This document shows positions 1-8,499 of a DNA stretch of 64,000 bases, piece by piece. The stretch is from Rossellomorea sp. SC111 (GTDB lineage Bacteria; Bacillota; Bacilli; Bacillales; Bacillaceae_B). How positions within the stretch are numbered: position 1 is the stretch's first letter; each line of letters opens with the position of its first letter. A program made the translations under genes and the position numbers. The stretch is taken from the NCBI RefSeq assembly GCF_024733565.1, contig NZ_JANIOC010000008.1, positions 161,365-225,364 of the forward strand. The letters are read 5' to 3'. A model generated the notes under the pieces. The model worked only from the letters and a program-made list of their open reading frames with translations, did no database searches and had not been told where the DNA came from.

Positions 1-2
1 AA

Positions 3-146
3 AAAGGTTTGCTTTCTGATATATATAGTGACATCGATTCAGGGGAATCCATCCGTACGTATTCCTACCCGTTCGGAAATGGACTTTATCTCTTCATGGA
101 CCTCTCGTATGAATTTTTATTTGAAGAAGAGGGTTTGCTTTTTTAG
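3..146 (+). CDS. ykuI: C-terminal end of YkuI (EAL-domain c-di-GMP binding protein), partial
   Basis: Only the last 47 codons are in the window; the frame is open from the left edge to TAG at 144-146. The tail contains SDIYSDIDSGESIRTYSYP and ends YEFLFEEEGLLF, closely resembling the C-terminus of B. subtilis YkuI as I remember it (SDLYSDLETGEMIRTFSYP). YkuI has an N-terminal EAL domain that binds cyclic di-GMP and a C-terminal PAS-like domain; only the end of the latter is visible. Its place just before ykuJ-ykuL fits the Bacillus order. The EAL part cannot be inspected here. Confidence 0.8.
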   Translation, partial: KGLLSDIYSDIDSGESIRTYSYPFGNGLYLFMDLSYEFLFEEEGLLF

Positions 147-219
147 CATACATTTCTTGAATAGCCACCTCTTGTTGGGACAAATTATTCTAAAGGACAT
201 TTTGTAAGGAGGGGCTGTA

Positions 220-459
220 TTGAGTATATTTATGATTGTGCTTGCGTTGATTGTTTTGGCGCTTGCTGGTTATTCACTTGTGTATACCTTTAAACTGGCG
301 GGGCAGGAAAAACGGTTGAAGGGTGAATTTGACACAGACATTCCCGACGTCGTGAAAGAGCACCCGTTCATTCGTAATCCCGTTTTTTTATCCATCCTGA
401 TTGGTACCATTCTGATTACATTATTCATCATTTACTGGTCCATACGCTATTTATCATAG
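220..459 (+). CDS. Small two-helix membrane protein of unknown function
   Basis: 79 residues with a TTG start chosen because AAGGAGGGG lies five bases upstream. A hydrophobic segment at residues 2-24 and another at 54-76 flank a charged stretch (QEKRLKGEFDTDIPDVVKEH), so it should be a hairpin membrane protein with the charged loop on one face. I do not recognise the family. It sits between ykuI and a lipoprotein gene and is followed at once by a strong terminator, so it may be co-transcribed with ykuI. Function unknown; the reading frame itself is well supported by the ribosome binding site. Confidence 0.7.
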   Translation: MSIFMIVLALIVLALAGYSLVYTFKLAGQEKRLKGEFDTDIPDVVKEHPFIRNPVFLSILIGTILITLFIIYWSIRYLS

Positions 460-464
460 TAAAT

Positions 465-502
465 AAAGGATGCTGCATGAACATCATGCGGCATCCTTTT
501 TT
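465..502 (+). terminator. Rho-independent terminator after the small membrane protein gene
   Basis: AAAGGATGC...GCATCCTTT stem, with inner GCATG/CATGC pairs, followed by a T-run. Confidence 0.85.
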
Positions 503-673
503 GGTTAAATGTACCACCAATAAATGTGTTTGAGCGCCACGGACAGGGGGAATTTGACAAACAAACCAATAAATATGTCAGTCATTGTTAGGATTTAACG
601 AATGAATGGTATCCCATCGACATTTTTCTATTGCTACAATAATTTCATCTACTACGTATAGGAGTGAAAATAC

Positions 674-1177
674 ATGGGGAAGAAAAATCTATCGATATTA
701 TTATTTATTTTAGTCCTTGTAACAGCTGCTTGTGGACAAGCCAGTCAAATACAGGCATCCGGGTTCACGAAGGAGAATGCATTAACCCTTGTTAAGGAAG
801 CGTTTCAAACTCAAGTATCCTTGAGTGAAAAACCACAACAGAAGAATCAAATTGAGGAGAAGCTTTCAAAGTATCTTACCCATAGTCTTACAGCAGGTTT
901 TATGAGTGAAAACGTATATAAGGTAGATGGTGGGTACATCACCTTCGGCTCTGATTTCGCCTCGCACTATGTACCATATTTCCAGTATGATGATTCAACC
1001 AGAGCCCGATACATAGATGGGAAATGGTATGTCTGGGAAGAAAGAACAAAAGAAGAGGAGGGACCTGTTTCCAGCATAAACGGCATTGAAGCCGTGGTGT
1101 TGAGTGAAGAAGAAGGGACATGGAAGGTTTCCTCGATCACGTATGAATTACCGGAATCAGTTCAACGATCACACTGA
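674..1177 (+). CDS. Lipoprotein, possibly DUF3993 type
   Basis: 167 residues starting at ATG after AGGAGTGAAAA. The N-terminus is a lipoprotein signal: positive KK at 3-4, a hydrophobic core, then TAAC with the lipidated Cys at residue 20. The mature part is hydrophilic and contains a Gly/aromatic stretch (GGYITFGSDFASHYVPYF) and a later W-rich region (GKWYVWEE). This resembles Bacillus proteins labelled DUF3993 in my memory, but I cannot confirm that. It should be anchored on the outer face of the membrane. It is monocistronic: about 200 bases of non-coding DNA precede it and a strong terminator follows. Function unknown. Confidence 0.72.
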   Translation: MGKKNLSILLFILVLVTAACGQASQIQASGFTKENALTLVKEAFQTQVSLSEKPQQKNQIEEKLSKYLTHSLTAGFMSENVYKVDGGYITFGSDFASHYVPYFQYDDSTRARYIDGKWYVWEERTKEEEGPVSSINGIEAVVLSEEEGTWKVSSITYELPESVQRSH

Positions 1178-1183
1178 CAGGAT

Positions 1184-1226
1184 AAGGTGGCCCCAGGATG
1201 CCTTGAGAACTGGGGCCACCTTTTTA
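1184..1226. terminator. Bidirectional terminator between lipoprotein and glutaredoxin genes
   Basis: Perfect stem AAGGTGGCCCCAG/CTGGGGCCACCTT with T-run on the + strand; the minus-strand grx gene converges on it. Confidence 0.88.
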
Positions 1227-1236
1227 TTGAAGGGGA

Positions 1237-1470
1237 TTATTTGTTTAAGGCAGCAGACAGGGCTTCCAGGTTGAAGCCTGAAATGACTTCAAAATCAATG
1301 GTGACGGTAGGGGTGGAGTAAGAATTCAATTGATTGATAAGATAGTTTCTTGCCTGCTCATCTTTTTTTATGTTGATTTCTTTATACTTCACATTATGTT
1401 CTTTCAAGAACATTTTGACCACTTCACAGGGTGGGCATTCGGGTTGAGAGTACAGTGTGACTTTCTTCAT
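1237..1470 (-). CDS. Glutaredoxin-like (NrdH/Grx family) protein
   Basis: 77 residues, the usual size of a stand-alone glutaredoxin. The redox motif C-P-P-C is at residues 12-15 after a first beta strand (VTLYSQPE), the cis-proline motif TPTV is at 53-56, and a Gly-Phe (SGFN) comes near the end, all hallmarks of the thioredoxin fold in glutaredoxins. It is expected to be a cytosolic dithiol oxidoreductase. Its start overlaps the stop of the upstream metallo-beta-lactamase-fold gene by four bases, so the two are probably translated from one message. CPPC is less common than CPYC or CVQC, so the electron donor is unclear. Confidence 0.85.
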   Translation of the reverse strand: MKKVTLYSQPECPPCEVVKMFLKEHNVKYKEINIKKDEQARNYLINQLNSYSTPTVTIDFEVISGFNLEALSAALNK

Positions 1471-2423
1471 GATGAACGGTCTCCTTTTTCTTGTTTTATG
1501 AAATAATCTACGATCCCCATTGCAGAAACGTTCATATCCAACTCCAACAATGAGTAAATAGGGTTGTTTGGATCGATTCCTTTTTGCACCAATTCCCTTC
1601 CTGTAAGTTCGATTAATAGGGAGGTGATGGTTCTTACGTTCTCCTCCATTGTAACATGTGAGGAGTACTGCTCCTCACTCTTTTTTACGAGTAAATCCAG
1701 CCATTTTTCCACTTCTGTAAGGGCAAACGACACTTCCTCGCTTACGCCGTAATGGCCAAAATACAACCGGTCGAGATGAAGGCTTCTATACAGGCGAATC
1801 GAATTCTTCATTTTCTCAGGATCAAATTGATTGGGAGAGGTGGAAGGGAAATAAAAACGCTTCGACCCTATGGAGTATTGAATCCCACACGTATCGCCTG
1901 TGAACATCCCGTTTGAAGTGGAATCAAAGATGCTGAGGTGATGCTCGGCGTGTCCCGGGGTATGATAAAACGTTAGCGTGCACGTATCACTTAGACTTAG
2001 CTTTTCTTCATGGGCCATCACCTGAATCCTCTCTTCAGGAATCGGTACAATGGGATCGAATAGTTCATCGAATTTGTCACCATAAACCGCTCTGGCCCCT
2101 GAAATCAATCGCGTTGGATCGATGAGATGACGCTTTCCTTTAGGGTGGACTATGATACTCGCGTTAGGGCACTCTTTTAGAAAAAGACCTGCGCCTCCAG
2201 CATGATCAAGATGTATATGGGTTAAAATTATGTATTGAATATCTTCAGGATTAATGTTTAACTTAGAGAGACCTTTTTTTAGATGAGGGATAGAAGGACT
2301 GGCCGATGTTTCGATAATGGTCAGCGCCTCTTCATTTATTATATAACTGCCTGTGCGTTCCTTTAAGGATAAATCCATTAGATCAACTAATGATATGCGG
2401 GAATCTATACGGTAAATACTCAT
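1467..2423 (-). CDS. MBL-fold metallo-hydrolase
   Basis: 318 residues. The metal-binding signature H-x-H-x-D-H is at residues 69-74 (THIHLDHAGG), followed by further ligand-type motifs HTPGHAEHH near 154-162 and GDTCG near 175, so the zinc or iron site is complete and the enzyme should be active. The C-terminal part is helical, as in glyoxalase-II-like or flavoprotein-type MBL proteins. The ATG start is supported by AAAGGATTG eight bases upstream. It overlaps the glutaredoxin gene, suggesting a shared role such as thioester or thiol-adduct hydrolysis, but the substrate cannot be read from sequence. Confidence 0.85.
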   Translation of the reverse strand: MSIYRIDSRISLVDLMDLSLKERTGSYIINEEALTIIETSASPSIPHLKKGLSKLNINPEDIQYIILTHIHLDHAGGAGLFLKECPNASIIVHPKGKRHLIDPTRLISGARAVYGDKFDELFDPIVPIPEERIQVMAHEEKLSLSDTCTLTFYHTPGHAEHHLSIFDSTSNGMFTGDTCGIQYSIGSKRFYFPSTSPNQFDPEKMKNSIRLYRSLHLDRLYFGHYGVSEEVSFALTEVEKWLDLLVKKSEEQYSSHVTMEENVRTITSLLIELTGRELVQKGIDPNNPIYSLLELDMNVSAMGIVDYFIKQEKGDRSS

Positions 2424-2577
2424 CGAATCAATCCTTTCATTGAGAGAAGATAGTAATCACCTTTCATTATAAAGGAATTTAAGTAGAAAAGGGCAAAACA
2501 TTAGATTTCACAGGATAGAATCTGGTACAATGCAAAAGCTATGACCAAGAATTAGATCAGGAAAGGAGAGAGTGATT

Positions 2578-2823
2578 ATGTCTCAGCTTCTTGGAATTAT
2601 ACAAAGATTAAAATCATTACAAGAGCAAGGTGAACAAGGGGAAACTCAACAACGATTTTTTGAATACAATGGTAAGAAAATCTGTGAGGTGAAGTATCTT
2701 CCCAAGCAGGATACATTCGAGATTGAAGTCATGAATGAAAAAGGAAACAGCTTTCCTTTTGATAACATAGACATTACAGCCATTGAAATTTTCGAACTTC
2801 TACAGGAAGCCCAACAAGATTAA
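2578..2823 (+). CDS. ykuJ: YkuJ family protein (DUF1797)
   Basis: 81 residues. The start is the ATG at 2578, not the in-frame GTG six bases earlier, because AAAGGAGAG lies seven bases upstream of the ATG and the protein then begins MSQLLGII like B. subtilis YkuJ. It has an amphipathic N-terminal helix (residues 2-20) and the family-typical PFDNIDITAIEIFELLQ near the C-terminus. The family is small, conserved in Bacillus and of unknown function. It is followed by a compact terminator. Confidence 0.9.
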   Translation: MSQLLGIIQRLKSLQEQGEQGETQQRFFEYNGKKICEVKYLPKQDTFEIEVMNEKGNSFPFDNIDITAIEIFELLQEAQQD

Positions 2824-2830
2824 ACACTCA

Positions 2831-2857
2831 AAAGGTAACCATCCGGTTATCTTTTTT
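2831..2857 (+). terminator. Terminator after ykuJ
   Basis: GGTAACC atcc GGTTATC stem followed by TTTTTT. Confidence 0.8.
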
Positions 2858-2874
2858 AGTCTTTAGACCGATCG

Positions 2875-2908
2875 TTTTAACATACATTTTTCTTCCAGTG
2901 TGTTAAAA
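2875..2908. promoter_or_regulatory. Inverted repeat upstream of ykuL
   Basis: TTTTAACA (2875-2882) and TGTTAAAA (2901-2908) form an 8-bp perfect inverted repeat, 70 bases before the ykuL start. It could be an operator or a weak hairpin; no regulator is recognised. Confidence 0.3.
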
Positions 2909-2978
2909 TGGAGGGTGTCAGCTTCTTTTGTCTGTTAGCGTCACGCAAAATTCTTATTGATTAAATGAGGGGTTATAC

Positions 2979-3419
2979 ATGATTTCATTGAGTAGCAAGG
3001 AGTTATTAGAAACGAATATTAAGGATTTTATTATTCCTTCTGAGAAGGTGGCTCATGTTCAAATGGGAAATTCCCTGGAACATGCGTTACTATTACTCAC
3101 AAAGAGCGGTTACTCAGCCATCCCTGTACTTGATCCAGCGTTCCGTTTCCAGGGATTGATCAGTTCAAGTTTAATTACCGATTCGATTCTGGGTCTCGAA
3201 CGTTTTGAGTTCGAAAAACTTGAAGCAAAAAAGGTAGAGGAAGTCATGACAACAGACTTTCCGATTATCTCTTTACAAGCAGATTTCAAGAAGGCTTTGG
3301 AATTATTAGTCGACCATCCATTCTTATGCGTGGTGTCAGACGATGGGTATTTTGAAGGGATCATGACAAGAAGAGTTGTGTTAAAACAGCTTCAACGACA
3401 GCTGTTTAAAAGGGATTAA
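2979..3419 (+). CDS. ykuL: c-di-AMP binding CBS-domain protein (DarB/CbpB)
   Basis: 146 residues made of two CBS domains (about 13-72 and 78-142), ending in RRVVLKQL. It matches B. subtilis YkuL/DarB in length and in the segment VAHVQMGNSLEHALLLLTK, as remembered. From work on the family, DarB binds cyclic di-AMP and, when free of it, stimulates the (p)ppGpp synthetase Rel and pyruvate carboxylase; pycA lies in this same window at 44.8 kb. It is a single-gene unit ended by a hairpin. The ATG start follows GAGGGG. Confidence 0.9.
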   Translation: MISLSSKELLETNIKDFIIPSEKVAHVQMGNSLEHALLLLTKSGYSAIPVLDPAFRFQGLISSSLITDSILGLERFEFEKLEAKKVEEVMTTDFPIISLQADFKKALELLVDHPFLCVVSDDGYFEGIMTRRVVLKQLQRQLFKRD

Positions 3420-3453
3420 ATCCTTTTTGGCAGTTACATACCGAAAAATTTTT

Positions 3454-3489
3454 AGAGGATGGCACACTTGTCATCCTCTTTGTTCTTTC
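3454..3489 (+). terminator. Terminator after ykuL
   Basis: AGAGGATG/CATCCTCT stem with a 10-base loop and a T-rich tail. Confidence 0.8.
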
Positions 3490-3544
3490 ATAAGATAAGA
3501 TCAACGAGTCAGCTTTATTGCAGTACTGTTCTATTGGACAATCC

Positions 3545-4270
3545 TTAAAATAACAAGTTCTTACCGAGTTGCAGGATGAGAATGAACGTTAATATGTTTA
3601 AAAGGATCCGGAGGTGTTTCATAGAGAGCCTTGATGCCAGTCTTACTGCCAACTGAGCTCCTATGAGGGCCCCCAATGCAAATGGAACGGCGACACCCCA
3701 TTCGACATGACCACTGTGAAAATAGATCGTGAATGCCCCTAAACAACTGACAAACGTCTGAAAACGGGTAAGGGCCACCGATTTTAAATAAGACAATCCA
3801 TGAAATAAATGTGTGTACATGAGCATAGTTGCCTGCCCTGGTCCGAATAATCCGTCGTACGTACTGATGAAATACAAAAGCCCGTAGACCCTGTAGTGTT
3901 TCTGTTTCCTTTCCTTTGGCTTAAATCCCTTTAGCAGGCTTAATGCCAGGGCAAAGAGAAGGAAGAAGAAAGCCATCCATTCAAGGAGGGAAGGGGTGAT
4001 CTTATCCGATAGAAAGGCTCCTGTCAGCCCACCGGCGAGTGCAATTGGAAGGATTGGCAAACATTCCTTCCATGTGACTTTCCGGTCCCTCACCAGATAA
4101 ACAAAACTCGAAAATGAACTGATAATATTCGAAAATTTAGCTGTGGCAATCGCTGTATGAATCGGTAACCCCAAAAGGAGCATGACGGGCATACCGATCA
4201 GGCCCCCACTTCCAGCCAACGTACCTATTAAAGCTACAAACAAGCCTGTGAAAAATAATATTACTTCCAT
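3545..4270 (-). CDS. TauE/SafE family sulfite exporter-like permease
   Basis: 241 residues with about eight hydrophobic helices. The first repeat carries the Gly-rich GTLAGSGGLIGMPVMLLLG typical of TauE/SafE (DUF81) permeases, and the second half repeats the pattern with FGPGQATMLMY. The family exports or imports small sulfur-containing anions across the cytoplasmic membrane; substrate unknown here. The ATG is preceded by AGAGGTG. It is divergent from ccpC with about 108 bp between the starts, so the two promoters share that short region. Confidence 0.87.
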   Translation of the reverse strand: MEVILFFTGLFVALIGTLAGSGGLIGMPVMLLLGLPIHTAIATAKFSNIISSFSSFVYLVRDRKVTWKECLPILPIALAGGLTGAFLSDKITPSLLEWMAFFFLLFALALSLLKGFKPKERKQKHYRVYGLLYFISTYDGLFGPGQATMLMYTHLFHGLSYLKSVALTRFQTFVSCLGAFTIYFHSGHVEWGVAVPFALGALIGAQLAVRLASRLSMKHLRILLNILTFILILQLGKNLLF

Positions 4271-4378
4271 TTGTCACACCTCTTTTCTGTCTACTCTCAG
4301 TGTATTCGAATTCAGCTAATAATGAAATTTTATATAATTTAAGATATAATATAAGAAAAACTTATGAAGGTGAACACA

Positions 4379-5257
4379 ATGGCATTTTCGGAATATCAGC
4401 TGCTCCATGTACTTGCCCAGGAAATGAATATGAGGAAAGCGGCAGAACGGTTATTTGTATCTCAGCCTGCTTTGTCACAGAGACTACAGACGATTGAAAA
4501 GGAATGGGGGACGAAACTATTTATCCGTTCTCAAAAAGGCCTTTCACTGACTCCGGCCGGAGAGCTTGTCGTGAAGTTAGCGGCAGAGATGCTCCAGAAG
4601 GAAGAGAGTGTGAGGGAGCGGATCCAGGCTCTTGAGTTTGAAGTACACGGAACATTGAAGATTGCCTGTGCCTCGATCGTGGGGCAAAATTGGCTTCCGA
4701 AGGTTCTTAAGCGTTTCGTGGAGACCTATCCTCATGCTAAGATTTCTTTGATAACCGGATGGAGCAGTGAAATTCTTAAAGCAATTTATGAAGATGAAGT
4801 GCATATCGGGATCATCCGGGGTACACCGGATTGGAAAGGGCCGAAACACCATCTATTTCAGGATACACTGTACTTGGTTGATAGAGAGATTCAATCCATA
4901 GAGGAAGTCATGAAAACGGATCGTCCCTTTATCCAGTTTAAAAGTGATTCAAATTATTATCAGGAAATTCAAGACTGGTGGCATCGTCAATTCCAGACCA
5001 CTCCCAGGCGGACGATTGTGGTGGACCAAATTGAAACGTGTAAGCAGATGACTTTAAACGGAATCGGCTACGCCATACTGCCAGCCATCACGTTGGACGG
5101 CATGGAAGAAAATATTTATAAAATCCCCCTCATCGATGAGCATGATTCACTCATCCATCGTGATACATGGTTACTTGGTTACGAGTCTGCCTTTCAATTA
5201 CGACAGGTGGAAGCATTTCTCGAAGTTGTAAACGAATTCATCCACGAAAACTCATAG
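4379..5257 (+). CDS. ccpC: LysR-type citrate-responsive regulator CcpC
   Basis: I place the start at ATG 4379 because GAAGGTG lies six bases upstream; the upstream in-frame ATG (4364) has no site. The 292-residue protein has an N-terminal winged helix-turn-helix (MRKAAERLFVSQPALSQRLQ, about residues 18-37) and a C-terminal effector domain. Long stretches match B. subtilis CcpC (ISLITGWSSE, HIGIIRG, VDQIETCKQM). CcpC represses citZ and citB (citrate synthase, aconitase) and its DNA binding is relieved by citrate. Here it precedes the dapH-dapL genes and is divergent from a permease gene. Confidence 0.93.
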   Translation: MAFSEYQLLHVLAQEMNMRKAAERLFVSQPALSQRLQTIEKEWGTKLFIRSQKGLSLTPAGELVVKLAAEMLQKEESVRERIQALEFEVHGTLKIACASIVGQNWLPKVLKRFVETYPHAKISLITGWSSEILKAIYEDEVHIGIIRGTPDWKGPKHHLFQDTLYLVDREIQSIEEVMKTDRPFIQFKSDSNYYQEIQDWWHRQFQTTPRRTIVVDQIETCKQMTLNGIGYAILPAITLDGMEENIYKIPLIDEHDSLIHRDTWLLGYESAFQLRQVEAFLEVVNEFIHENS

Positions 5258-5273
5258 GATTCAACAATATGGG

Positions 5274-5302
5274 TTGTCTTCCACCCTTTAATCTGATAAA
5301 GT
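5274..5302 (+). promoter_or_regulatory. Probable sigma-A promoter of dapH
   Basis: -35 TTGTCT (5274-5279), 17-bp spacer, -10 TAAAGT (5297-5302), 51 bp before the dapH start. No lysine riboswitch-sized leader is present, so any feedback control would be elsewhere. Confidence 0.5.
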
Positions 5303-5352
5303 AATTCAAGAAACGAATTCTGAATTTATACATAATTACGGAGGGAATTCTC

Positions 5353-6060
5353 ATGAACATGATGGATGCAAACGAAATTATTTCTTTTATTCAAAATAGT
5401 ACTAAATCGACTCCAGTAAAGGTTTATGTTAAAGGTGATCTGGATGGGATTAACTTCGGTTCTGCCCAAACGTTCCTTCAAGGAACATCAGGGGTGGTAT
5501 TCGGAGAGTGGAGTGAGCTTTCTACTATTCTTGAAGAGAATAAAGATAAAATCGAAGACTATGTAGTGGAAAATGATCGCCGAAATTCTGCGATTCCTCT
5601 TCTAGACCTTAAAGGCGTGAAAGCCCGTATCGAACCAGGTGCCATTATTCGCGACCAGGTCGAAATCGGCGACAATGCGGTCATCATGATGGGGGCGATG
5701 ATCAATATAGGTTCTGTAATAGGCGCAGGAACGATGATCGATATGAATGTTGTACTGGGTGGACGTGCAACGGTAGGAAAGAATTGTCATATCGGGGCAG
5801 GTGCAGTGCTTGCAGGAGTCATTGAACCGCCATCTGCAAAGCCCGTGGTTATTGAAGACGATGTCGTCATTGGTGCCAATGCCGTTGTCCTCGAAGGTGT
5901 AACGGTCGGAAAAGGGGCTGTTGTGGCAGCAGGAGCAATTGTGGTGGATGATGTTGCTCCATACACGGTTGTGGCAGGTACCCCGGCGAAGAAATTGAAA
6001 GATATTGATGACAAAACAAAATCAAAGACAGAAATCAAACAGGAATTACGTCAACTGTAA
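5353..6060 (+). CDS. dapH: 2,3,4,5-tetrahydropyridine-2,6-dicarboxylate N-acetyltransferase
   Basis: 235 residues. An N-terminal alpha/beta DapH_N domain (1-90, beginning [14 protein letters not shown]) is followed by left-handed beta-helix hexapeptide repeats (about 90-210: IEIGDNAV-, IGAGTMI-, VGKNCHI-type). The segment [19 protein letters not shown] is diagnostic. The enzyme acetylates tetrahydrodipicolinate with acetyl-CoA, the first step of the acetylase branch to meso-diaminopimelate and lysine. Near identity to B. subtilis YkuQ/DapH along the whole length. The partner deacetylase dapL follows 112 bp downstream, separated by a hairpin. Confidence 0.97.
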   Translation: MNMMDANEIISFIQNSTKSTPVKVYVKGDLDGINFGSAQTFLQGTSGVVFGEWSELSTILEENKDKIEDYVVENDRRNSAIPLLDLKGVKARIEPGAIIRDQVEIGDNAVIMMGAMINIGSVIGAGTMIDMNVVLGGRATVGKNCHIGAGAVLAGVIEPPSAKPVVIEDDVVIGANAVVLEGVTVGKGAVVAAGAIVVDDVAPYTVVAGTPAKKLKDIDDKTKSKTEIKQELRQL

Positions 6061-6086
6061 TTCATTCAAACATAGAAGGTAGGAGA

Positions 6087-6118
6087 AAGAACGGACGGCT
6101 ATCGTCTGTTCTTTTCTT
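6087..6118 (+). terminator. Hairpin with T-rich tail between dapH and dapL
   Basis: AAGAACGGACG/CGTCTGTTCTT stem then CTTG. It may be a partial terminator lowering dapL expression, or a full terminator if dapL has its own promoter. Confidence 0.65.
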
Positions 6119-6172
6119 GTAGATTCCAGTTTTCACAATTCATCACTCTATTTTTTTATAAGGAGGATATCC

Positions 6173-7291
6173 ATGTCAACAGTAGACTTTAAGTCGATCA
6201 GGAGAGATCTCCATCAAATTCCGGAACTTGGGTTTCAAGAGTTTAAAACTCAAGCATACTTAATGAATTATATTAGCAATCTTCCTGATGACCGATTAGA
6301 GGTTAAGACCTGGAAAACTGGCCTTTTCGTTAAGGTTCATGGCACCAACCCTACAAGGACGATCGGGTACCGTGGGGACATTGACGGCCTGCCGATCGAG
6401 GAAGAAACAGGATTGGATTTTCCTTCTTCACATGAAGGAAGGATGCATGCCTGCGGACATGATTTTCACATGACGATTGAATTAGGGGTTCTCACACATT
6501 TTGTTCACCACCCAATCGAAGATGACCTTCTTTTCATTTTTCAACCGGCAGAGGAAGGACCAGGCGGGGCGGAACCGATGCTCCAAAGTGAAATCATGAA
6601 GGAATGGAAGCCGGATTGTATTTTTGCCCTGCACATTGCACCGGAATATAAAGTGGGGACGGTTGCCGTTAAAGAGGGGCTGCTGTTTGCCAATACGTCT
6701 GAACTCTTCATAGACTTTAAAGGTAAAGGAGGACATGCTGCCTATCCCCATCATACCAGGGACATGATTGTCGTAGCCTCTTCCTTTGTCACCCAAATGC
6801 AGTCGATTGTCTCCCGGAATGTCGATCCATTAGACAGTGCGGTCATCACAGTCGGGAAAATGGAAAGTGGTACGGTACAAAATATCATTGCAGAAACGGC
6901 CAGATTGGAAGGGACCATCCGTACCCTTTCAGCCCAGTCGATGGAGAGCGTAAAACAGCGGCTGGAAGCTTTGATCGAAGGAATGAAAATCAGCTATGAG
7001 TGTGAAATTGAAGTGAATTATGGCAGCATGTATCGGCAGGTCTTCAACGATCCTGAGTGGACAAAGCATTTCATGTCTTTCTTAAAGGATACGAACCGAA
7101 ATCTTATCATCTGTAAAGAGGCCATGACAGGAGAAGACTTTGGTTATATGCTTGAGGAAATACCCGGCTTTATGTTCTGGCTGGGTGTCGACTCCCCATA
7201 CGGGCTCCATCATTCTAAATTAAACCCGAATGAAGATGCCATTGACTTTGCCATCACCCTCCTTACGGATTATATAGGTTCATTAAAATAA
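6173..7291 (+). CDS. dapL: N-acetyldiaminopimelate deacetylase
   Basis: 372 residues of the M20D metallopeptidase family. Metal-binding residues appear in [12 protein letters not shown] (Cys94, His96, His99 region) and EEGPGG near 135-140, plus HIAPEY and a C-terminal [10 protein letters not shown]. The middle is the dimerisation (lid) domain with [12 protein letters not shown]. It removes the acetyl group from N-acetyl-diaminopimelate to give LL-diaminopimelate, directly following DapH and an aminotransferase. It matches B. subtilis YkuR. The ATG follows AAGGAGGATATCC, an excellent ribosome binding site. Confidence 0.95.
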   Translation: MSTVDFKSIRRDLHQIPELGFQEFKTQAYLMNYISNLPDDRLEVKTWKTGLFVKVHGTNPTRTIGYRGDIDGLPIEEETGLDFPSSHEGRMHACGHDFHMTIELGVLTHFVHHPIEDDLLFIFQPAEEGPGGAEPMLQSEIMKEWKPDCIFALHIAPEYKVGTVAVKEGLLFANTSELFIDFKGKGGHAAYPHHTRDMIVVASSFVTQMQSIVSRNVDPLDSAVITVGKMESGTVQNIIAETARLEGTIRTLSAQSMESVKQRLEALIEGMKISYECEIEVNYGSMYRQVFNDPEWTKHFMSFLKDTNRNLIICKEAMTGEDFGYMLEEIPGFMFWLGVDSPYGLHHSKLNPNEDAIDFAITLLTDYIGSLK

Positions 7292-7302
7292 TCCATCTTT
7301 AT

Positions 7303-7340
7303 CACGGAACGTCTCCTGGATGCGTTCCGTGATTTTTTTT
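7303..7340 (+). terminator. Terminator after dapL
   Basis: CACGGAACG/CGTTCCGTG stem followed by eight T. Confidence 0.88.
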
Positions 7341-7351
7341 ATAAGAGGCAC

Positions 7352-7384
7352 AAAGAAAAAGAGAAGGCAGCGCCTTCTCTTTTC
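7352..7384 (-). terminator. Terminator of ykuT
   Basis: AAAAGAGAAGGC agc GCCTTCTCTTTT; the minus-strand copy has a T-rich tail, so it serves the converging ykuT. Confidence 0.75.
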
Positions 7385-7392
7385 CCATTTTA

Positions 7393-8259
7393 TCAGTCTT
7401 CTTTTTTCTCGATATAAACCTGATGAGGATAAGGGATTTCAATTCCGTTTTGATCAAGGGCTTCTTTCAATGCTTTGCGAAGCTTTCGTTCCACTCCCCA
7501 TTGTTCCATGTTTTTTGTTTTGCATAACACCCTGAGAACCACATCAGAGGCACCAAGTGTCTGCACACCGAGCACATTCGGACCATCGACAATGTTATCA
7601 TCTTCTTGTGCAATAGTATCGCACACCTGTTGAAGTACGACCATTGCCTTATCGATGTCATCATCATACGAAATACCGATATCGACAAGCGCCCTCATGT
7701 TTCCACGTGAATGATTGCTGACACTCGTGATTTCCCTGTTCGGTACGTAGTTAAGAGTCCCATCGAATCCGCGGATATGGGTGGTCCGTAATCCGACCTC
7801 TTCCACAATCCCTGAGAAGCTTCCAGTCGTTACAAAATCACCCACATCAACTTGCTTTTCAAGAAGAATGAAGAACCCTGTAACGACGTCACTTACTAAT
7901 CCTTGCGCACCGAACCCGACGGCAAGTCCGACAATCCCTGCGCCGGCAAGGATAGCCGTTACCTGGATACCGAAGATCTGCAGGATCGTTACGAAGAAAA
8001 CGAATATCAGGATATAACCGACAATATTTTTTGAAAGACTTTGTAATGTCTGAGCACGACCGTCTGATACATCATTTCTCTTTCGATATTTGTCAAAAAT
8101 CCTTTCAATCACTTTGTTCGCTGCACCTTTTACAATGATAAAAGCGATCCAAATCGCTAAAATTTGCAGTGCACCTATTCCAATCGTCACTAATAGACCG
8201 CCCCAATTAAAATTGGATAGTCGATCACTTAAAGCTGTTAATCCAAATATGTAATCCAA
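7393..8259 (-). CDS. ykuT: MscS-family mechanosensitive channel
   Basis: About 288 residues. I take the TTG at 8259 as start: AGGA lies nine bases upstream, whereas the frame extending back to 8307 has no ribosome binding site; a TTG at 8265 is the alternative. Three hydrophobic helices precede the pore helix motif GAGIVGLAVGFGAQGLVSDVVTG, the Gly/Ala-rich TM3 of small-conductance mechanosensitive channels, followed by the beta domain (LEKQVDVGDFV) and a C-terminal alpha/beta domain. It should release solutes on hypo-osmotic shock. Matches YkuT in position between dapL and ykuU. Confidence 0.9.
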   Translation of the reverse strand: MDYIFGLTALSDRLSNFNWGGLLVTIGIGALQILAIWIAFIIVKGAANKVIERIFDKYRKRNDVSDGRAQTLQSLSKNIVGYILIFVFFVTILQIFGIQVTAILAGAGIVGLAVGFGAQGLVSDVVTGFFILLEKQVDVGDFVTTGSFSGIVEEVGLRTTHIRGFDGTLNYVPNREITSVSNHSRGNMRALVDIGISYDDDIDKAMVVLQQVCDTIAQEDDNIVDGPNVLGVQTLGASDVVLRVLCKTKNMEQWGVERKLRKALKEALDQNGIEIPYPHQVYIEKKED

Positions 8260-8467
8260 ATCCAAACATCCTTTCCTATTAAATAATGACCATTCTAGTA
8301 TACACAATACTCCATAGGTTATGTCAAAGGAGATATTTCCTTAAAATACATACTGGTTTATTCCCTGGTTTGGAAATGATAAACTAAACTCTGGTAGTTT
8401 ATGAGTGAAATAAAAGAGTAAAGACAATAAAAATGAACCAAAACAATTAAGGGATGACGGGAATTAA

Positions 8468-8482
8468 TTATAATCATTATAA
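8468..8482. promoter_or_regulatory. PerR-type box 1 upstream of ykuU
   Basis: TTATAATCATTATAA is a perfect match to the 7-1-7 PerR operator (TTATAATNATTATAA) and not to the Fur (TGATAAT) or Zur (TCGTAAT) forms. It lies 18 bp upstream of the -35 hexamer. Confidence 0.85.
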
Positions 8483-8484
8483 TA

Positions 8485-8499
8485 TTATATTAATTATAA
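8485..8499. promoter_or_regulatory. PerR-type box 2 abutting the ykuU -35 element
   Basis: TTATATTAATTATAA matches the PerR consensus at 13 of 14 defined positions. It begins 17 bp after box 1 begins and ends exactly where the -35 begins, so a bound repressor would block RNA polymerase. Confidence 0.7.

Noticed and set aside
4300..4497. 65-codon frame overlapping the start of ccpC
   Set aside because: It overlaps the well-supported ccpC reading frame, lacks a ribosome site, and its composition is that of an out-of-frame reading.
5258..5352. Lysine riboswitch upstream of dapH
   Set aside because: Only 95 bases separate ccpC and dapH, and none of the long conserved L-box elements can be seen.
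7320..7535. 71-codon frame running across the dapL terminator into ykuT
   Set aside because: It starts in terminator sequence and lies antisense to the conserved C-terminus of ykuT.
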